Below are positions 58,418 through 64,000 of a stretch of DNA of 64,000 nucleotides, piece after piece. Within the stretch, counting starts at the first letter, position 1. Each line of letters opens with the position of its first letter. Location of the stretch: the NCBI RefSeq assembly GCF_014839805.1, contig NC_051139.1, forward strand, positions 4,526,001 through 4,590,000. The letters run 5' to 3'. The notes beneath the pieces are model-generated. The model saw nothing but the letters and a program-made list of their open reading frames with translations, did no database searches and was not told the origin of the DNA. Position numbers and translations under genes: made by a program. Source of the stretch: Manduca sexta. Its lineage: Eukaryota; Arthropoda; Insecta; Lepidoptera; Sphingidae.

Positions 58418-58548
58418 AGCCCCACCATTTCGTGACAATGGAGGATGCAAAGTCTTAGAAACGTCGGGAGCAAAATCATAATATAAGACAACGCAATAAA
58501 ATCCGAAAAATAGTTTAATTTCAATGTCTAATCGCGTAAACTTATGTT
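58418..58548 (+). repeat. Interspersed repeat family G, copy 3
   Basis: GCAAAGTCTTAGAAACGTCGG, CATAATATAAGACAACGC, AAATCCGAAAAATAGTTTAA, TTTCAATGTCTAATCGCG. Followed by a small inverted repeat around CGCGTAAAC / GTTACGCG. Confidence 0.68.
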
Positions 58549-58929
58549 ACGCGAATTCATATGGAATCATTATAGTTTCTTTAACTACTATTATACAAAA
58601 AACATGAATATTACTAACGATCATACACAAAATTAATTTATTACGCCTTAAAATGACGAAGAATAATCAAAAATGCATTAATGCATCAAAAATACAATTA
58701 ATTTGCATATTACAAGCAGTACACTGTTGTACGTGCTTTATGTAAATGAACATTATCTTGATGCTCGCCATAATTATGCTAACCAGCTCATTTGCTCCTA
58801 CGTGCATTGTTTTACAAGCAATATTATAGGGTTCTTCGTGAGAAAAATCATTTTTATGTACAAATTACAGACGATTCAGTTAAACCTGCCTAACGTCAAG
58901 GACCTATTGTAGTTATACAATTCATTTTA
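58549..58929. other. AT-rich, nothing recognised
   Basis: No supported feature. Confidence 0.35.
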
Positions 58930-59190
58930 TTTTTTCTGGCAAGGTAAAATGAACCTACTGCACTTGATGGTAAGTGGAATGTCCAATAGAATGTATCGAA
59001 TGCCAAAGGGTAAACATGCCTCGTCAGTCGACACCATTATACCGGTTGAATTCGGATATACATAGGCTGATCCCGGAACGCGACACACTTACGTGGGTCA
59101 CTATGGCGCGTTTTAACATCTTGTGTGGTGGTCGCTATCAAGTTGATATAAAATATATCCTATCACCAGCAAAAATATGCTCTATTAAAT
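58930..59190 (+). repeat. Interspersed repeat family A, copy 5
   Basis: CTACTGCACTTGATGGTAAG, GCCTCGTCAGTCGACACCAT, CATAGGCTGATCCCGGAACG, CACTTACGTGGGTCACTATG and TATAAAATATATCCTATC. Reads opposite to the other four copies. Confidence 0.75.
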
Positions 59191-59694
59191 TATAATAGTG
59201 CATATTTATATATATAGCAGCAAAAAAACTTATTTCTACCAAGATAGAGACACTCGCGAGGCATCCACTTAGCCTTATAAAAATATAATGATTACAAAGA
59301 AAGTGTTACATTAATAATGACTGATTTAAACTTGCCCAATAACACTTGATTTGATTTCATATCGAATTATTTGTTTAGGCCAGAGTCAGCGGGCGGCCCG
59401 CATCGCGTTATTGGATGAATCAATACAATCGATCATAGATTATGATGTTTGTATTGAATTAATATATCATAGTATGCGGAACTTTGGAATTTAATTAAAT
59501 GTATTGCATCACTACTATGTAAGGTGCCTACACGCGTATTTACATGTAATTTTACCTATAAATTTACTTGGAATTATTTTATGTTTATTAAGAAATTATT
59601 TAAAAACTTTTTTTGGGTTTTTGATAAAAAGAATACAATTTACTGATATCCGTACGTTTGTTCCAAATTAAAACGATAGAACAAAATTGCGAAT
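59191..59694. other. AT-rich, nothing recognised
   Basis: A short GC patch at 59385-59415 (GTCAGCGGGCGGCCCGCATCG) is unexplained. Confidence 0.35.
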
Positions 59695-59912
59695 GTAGTG
59701 CTGAAGTTTCGGGTTCCATTCCCTGATCGAGCAAAACTATATTGATTTTCTTTTTCAGTATCATCCCGGAGTCTAGAATTTGTACCCGACATAGCGATTA
59801 GCTCGCTTCCCATCACATCATGTGACGTAACGCACACGGCGAAATGTGGCTGCAATAATTGCGCTCTGCCTACCTTCGCGGGTAAAAGCCGTGAATGTGT
59901 GTGCGTGTACAA
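59695..59912 (+). repeat. tRNA-derived SINE, diverged copy
   Basis: TCGGGTTCCATTCCCTGATC (B-box region), TCAGTATCATCCCGGAGTCT, GAATTTGTACCCGACATAGC, CCATCACATCATGTGACG and a GCGGGTAAAAGCC / GTGTGTGCGTGT tail. The head is lost. Confidence 0.8.
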
Positions 59913-60066
59913 CATTCCAACTTATTTTCTGGAATTAACAATATACCACCATGGACCAATAAACACAACATAGTTCAACTAAAATTAGAGACATACCATC
60001 CTGTATAGATATAAACTATACAATGCTTTGTGTGCCAAGTTATAAAAGTCTATCTTCTAAGATTCA

Positions 60067-60882
60067 TTACCAACAAATATTGACATGACGATTGAAGCGC
60101 GTCAAACAACGTCCTTGACATAGCCAATGCAAACTCCTTACAAAATGCTATGTAAGAAGCTGGCACATTACCAAACGTCGGTAATCGCAGGTTATTATGG
60201 AACACAGTTCCTTGTATACGCTACAACGTGGAAACATTAGAGTAATGATTAGAAAATTGTATTTTATTTTGTCTTCTTTCTCCTATCCTATTGCATTCTA
60301 TTATGGATCAGTCAATAATTGCTTGTGTTTCAAATATGATTTAATACGATTTTTGCCTCATAGGAACATCCTCACGGATAATTCGATGTGAATACATTGA
60401 AAATTCTACAAATTAAATCCAGAGAACGATTTTTAAATTCTTCAAAATCAGAATTAATCTTTTGTCATTACAAATGTATTTTAGAAACTCGTCAAACTTC
60501 ACCGTATGTCAGTGAGATTACACTTTTTTTTTTGGCATCAATAAGCAGCAGACATAGGAGTATTACCAAAAAGTAACTTATACCTGCAAAACATTACATA
60601 CAGTAATCTCTTGTACCTACAAAATTGTTGAAATCTGACAAGACTTCGTTAAAAGATATTGACAGAGCGCTGATTCGTACTGCGTTATTTGCGAATAACC
60701 AACCAATGTTAATTGGATTAGAAGCAACTCTAAGCTGTATTGAGCAAATCTTTACTCCTACACACACATACACATTTATTGCAAACAGCTTGTTATTTTT
60801 GCAATTACAATCCAAAAACATTTTAGCACTCCCTAACTTATTTAATGGCGAAATTTCTAATGAATTATTGTTCAATAAATAA
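60067..60882 (+). pseudogene. Decayed coding-like tract, unidentified
   Basis: One plus-strand frame is open in long pieces (60112-60240, 60382-60576, 60607-60882) and a neighbouring frame fills 60240-60391, as in a gene broken by stops and frameshifts. The best piece, 60607-60882, has 91 codons with purine-rich first positions and ordinary composition (TSLKDIDRALIRTALFANN, MLIGLEATLSCIEQIF). It ends in TAA, with AATAAA overlapping the end. The antisense strand is also open there, a common side effect of a real coding strand but also a warning. No family recognised. Confidence 0.27.
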
Positions 60883-62865
60883 TAAATTATTTTTAAATTG
60901 CATTGTTGACAAGGAGTCTTTACACATCAATGTGTAAATGACATTGGCATAGAAATGACTAAACGGTGTATTGTGAAATCATCACGCTAATTTGAACCGT
61001 AGTAATGAATTTATAAGAATTGTTTTCTATCGAAGGTGGATTAGGAATATGTTAAAATTATAGAAAATAGCTATAAATATCGAACTAGGGTCACGGTTGC
61101 GATGATGACATTAGTGCCCACTCAGTCTATTAGTTAAAAGATGGTGCTTAAATTTAGACTTTACTTAATTCTGTCGACATTTGTTTTTTGAACGTAACTG
61201 CTTGCTAAACGAAAAGTAAATCCATTTGTCTACAAAATACTTCATAGATTACATGTTTTCTTGCTCTACATTTTTGTTCACAAAAACGACAGGTACCTAG
61301 GTATAAAACCCTATAACAACATAAGATTATAAATAAATCTAAATACGTATATTACGTGACCATATCGCACGCATAGCTAAATCACACATCACGAATATTT
61401 GATCATATATCACGATAATCAATTTGTAGTCTTTTTCTTTTTTACAATCATCTAACTTAATGAGATGATGTCAAAGCCATGATCAAATGTAGGAAATGCA
61501 TGCATACTTTTACCTTGAACTATGATTGACTATGTCAAAATAACATAAATGCCGTTTCCACTGATTGATGTGTTAAGAAATATAAAGGATTCGTACTCTT
61601 CAGACATGACAATACTTTTTGTTGTACTAGTAAAATAAAACTAAAAAATATTATGCAAACTTATTTGGATATTACTGGCCATTACGCCGTGCCTCGCTCT
61701 CAGGCCTCGCTTTACTCAATTTATGAAAAAAAAATGTGATAAAGGAAGCACTACATAATTCCACAATTAATAATGAAAATAAAGAAATATAATTTTGCAA
61801 TACAGAAATTAGGAGAAAAAATCTTTAATATTTGGAATATTTGTACATTTCATCACATTAAATACAATGCGTACTAAAAATTACAAAGATAATAATCTCT
61901 TACGCAATGGTTTTCACTGCGTCTGTCATGTAAGATGGCGGATTCACAATGGCAGTTGGCGGGAAGAACACACAAATAAGATAATTAATCAGCCAGATTA
62001 CATGAGCGGATGTGGGATTTTGCTTTTCTCGCGACAATTCTAATACAATAAGGTTATGTAGAAGTATAACTACACACGCCATTGTTTCATTAGTTAATGT
62101 TACTTTAGCATATTCGGTGAATCTGGGTGACGTAGTTTATAGAGAACGCAATGAGTTTTATTTCGTTAAAGTATTTTTTTATATGTGCTTAAATAAATAT
62201 TTTTGTATGACACAATGTCCTTGTCTAGTCAAATTATACTTTTGAAATATTTTTTGAGAATTGTATTTCTACGTTAAAATGAAAATATCACACATAAGCA
62301 TCTAATGGCTAACCAATAGCAAAAGTTTTTGCCGATATTTCAGATCAAATTGCAACTAGTGCAAACATTTCTTCAAACTACGAAAAAGGATTAGACAAAT
62401 ATATGAAATTAAATATGTGCATTGTGCACATTAATATGCAAAAAAGGTAGTTTAATATTTTTATATTATTATATCATAATACATTACGCAAACACTTCAA
62501 GGCGTTAGTTTCTAATGTACTATTTAAACACGCACCAAATAATTAAGTCGTAAAATGCAATATCAAGCGTTGCATATCGTGATACACGTGTCAGGGTTGC
62601 AATCAATTTTTATTGGATAATAGATCGCAAACGCATGAAGGTTAATATCAATTAATTAGGTAATAATGCCTGCACGCATCCTGTTTTCCCCGATCTTGTA
62701 ATATGTGCATAAAAATATTAATTTCGGAAATACATATTTCTTATAGCATTGGTGTAATGAAATCGTCAATACAATTACCCAAATTTCAATAATTATTATC
62801 GTCTAATTAAAATAGATTTATAGCTTATTAATAAAATCCTTGATTATCCGTTATAGCGTAATAAC
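60883..62865. other. AT-rich, nothing recognised
   Basis: Nearly 2 kb. AAGATGGCGG near 61930 is a YY1/Pho-like motif; small frames at 61900-62245 are unconvincing. Confidence 0.4.
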
Positions 62866-62959
62866 ATTACTTTTCTACCATTAATAATATTTATTATTGT
62901 GTGGAACATCTGTTCAACACAATAATAAAAATAAATATTATTAATAGTAGAAAAGTAAT
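62866..62959. other. Long imperfect fold-back hairpin, about 94 nt
   Basis: The arms ATTACTTTTCTACCATTAAT... and its inverted partner pair over about 37 bp with one mismatch and one six-base bulge. The loop itself folds (GAACA/TGTTC). AT-rich. Could be a tiny palindromic MITE or a small-RNA precursor. Confidence 0.75.
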
Positions 62960-64000
62960 AGATATGGTGAATACTTCCTTATAACTAAGCACAATAAAAC
63001 AAAGAATGCTATTATCAGGAATTTCCTACACAAAAAGTTAGAACAACAACCTCTCAAAGTTCAAGAGGGGAATTATACGCGTGTTTATTTAAAATAATGG
63101 TTACAGGACAAAAAATATAATGCCAAGAACATACAGCCTACCATTAGACGATGTAATAATTACGTAATCATAAATAACATCTGTGATAATATTATGTAAG
63201 CAAATCCGTCACTTTATCCATTAATCATAGTACAGAATTACAATATGTAAAAGACTGTAAACAATTTAAAGGACAAATATTTTGCAAATTAATTATGCAT
63301 AGCAACATGCATCGTATCGAAGGCTGAACATCCTACAACACGCCTACAGGTCGTACGTTACTATAAAATGTCTTTAAAGGACAAAACATCTGTATATTTG
63401 AAATCTTGTTGCTCTTTTTGGGTGGTAAAATCATTATGTTCATTGAAGAATTATGCTTTAAGAAGTATCGGATATGCACAACGTTTGCTCTTTAATTTAT
63501 GGAATGCACTTAATAATTAATAATTTAATTATCTTTTATTTTGAAGTATAAAAACAAATAAAATTTTCTAAATTATTACATCGATATGTAAAGCACCGTT
63601 TTAATTCAAACATTTGATATGTTATAAACTTATTAACAATTTAGGCACATATAAAGTAACCAGACAGAAACAATTCCTATTAAATGCTTTAAATCCCAAC
63701 AGACCATTTTCAATTTCAATTCGTATACCATAGGGACACGTTGCAATAAATTCTACAAGTGTTAGTGCAACTTCGCCGGGTTATTTATTGCCTTCCTGAT
63801 ATCGAATGTATCTTAGTATTTAAGGCGCCTCCCCGAGCAAACGGCCTTGAGTAATTCGGTTCATACTTCATGCGCGAGTTACTGGCGGCAATATGCACAG
63901 ATTTATGAATAACCTCTTTTAAAAATTAACATTAGATCTTTTTATATATTTTAAATTAGCAAAATATTATAAACTTGCATATCTAATACTGTTGGTTGCA
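62960..64000. other. AT-rich, nothing recognised
   Basis: A GC-richer patch at 63825-63895 holds no interpretable motif. No gene or repeat supported to the end of the window. Confidence 0.4.

Noticed and set aside
60594..60875. 93-codon minus-strand frame
   Set aside because: Antisense of the plus-strand coding-like tract, which has better codon bias and a stop next to a polyadenylation motif.

Overview
The window looks like AT-rich, repeat-dense intergenic or intronic DNA from a moth or butterfly. The basis is a nuclear tRNA-Pro and a tRNA-Val pair, a tRNA-derived SINE, two maT-type (DD37D) mariner copies, many fragments of an RTE-like repeat whose end reads GCTTTTGCTCGCGGCTTC, and other short repeats of a kind common in Lepidoptera. 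No bacterial operon, rRNA, CRISPR array or complete conventional gene is visible. The species cannot be named from this sequence.

The securest items are transposons. A full-length but frameshifted maT copy lies at 691-1995 (minus strand). A second copy, with an intact reading frame but a deleted C-terminal coding region, lies at 54145-55274 (plus strand). Both are flanked by TA. Because one copy keeps what the other has lost, the family's structure can be read: about 346 codons and a D-D-37-D triad. Other mobile DNA includes a 206-bp Tc1-like MITE (23521-23726) and a second MITE family (10576-10834; 48137-48375). The second copy of that family is nested in an RTE-like repeat whose empty site is present nearby. 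There are also two copies of a GGGCCTTATTC-ended MITE, six SINE copies (one with 13-bp target duplications) and five copies of an unnamed family called A here. Families E to I are further short interspersed repeats with two to four copies each.

RNA genes: tRNA-Pro(UGG) at 4916-4987 (minus), tRNA-Val(UAC) at 11487-11559 (plus), and a degraded tRNA-Val copy just downstream.

GC-richer islands at about 5.8, 17.6, 18.1, 18.9-19.1, 27.2, 30.2, 32.8, 36.0, 36.7 and 43.0 kb stand out from the background. Some look like promoters (CCAAT-, ETS-, NRF1- or CTCF-like motifs). Others look like short coding exons with a plausible splice donor. Five such segments on the plus strand between 30.2 and 36.9 kb have splice phases that can be chained. 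This is a weak hypothesis that needs RNA evidence. A decayed coding-like tract lies at 60067-60882. Three near-perfect fold-back hairpins (28962, 50994, 62866) are unexplained.

The window shows no clearly new biological system. The best leads are the phase-compatible exon chain, the decayed coding tract, the nested MITE with its empty site, and the long hairpins.
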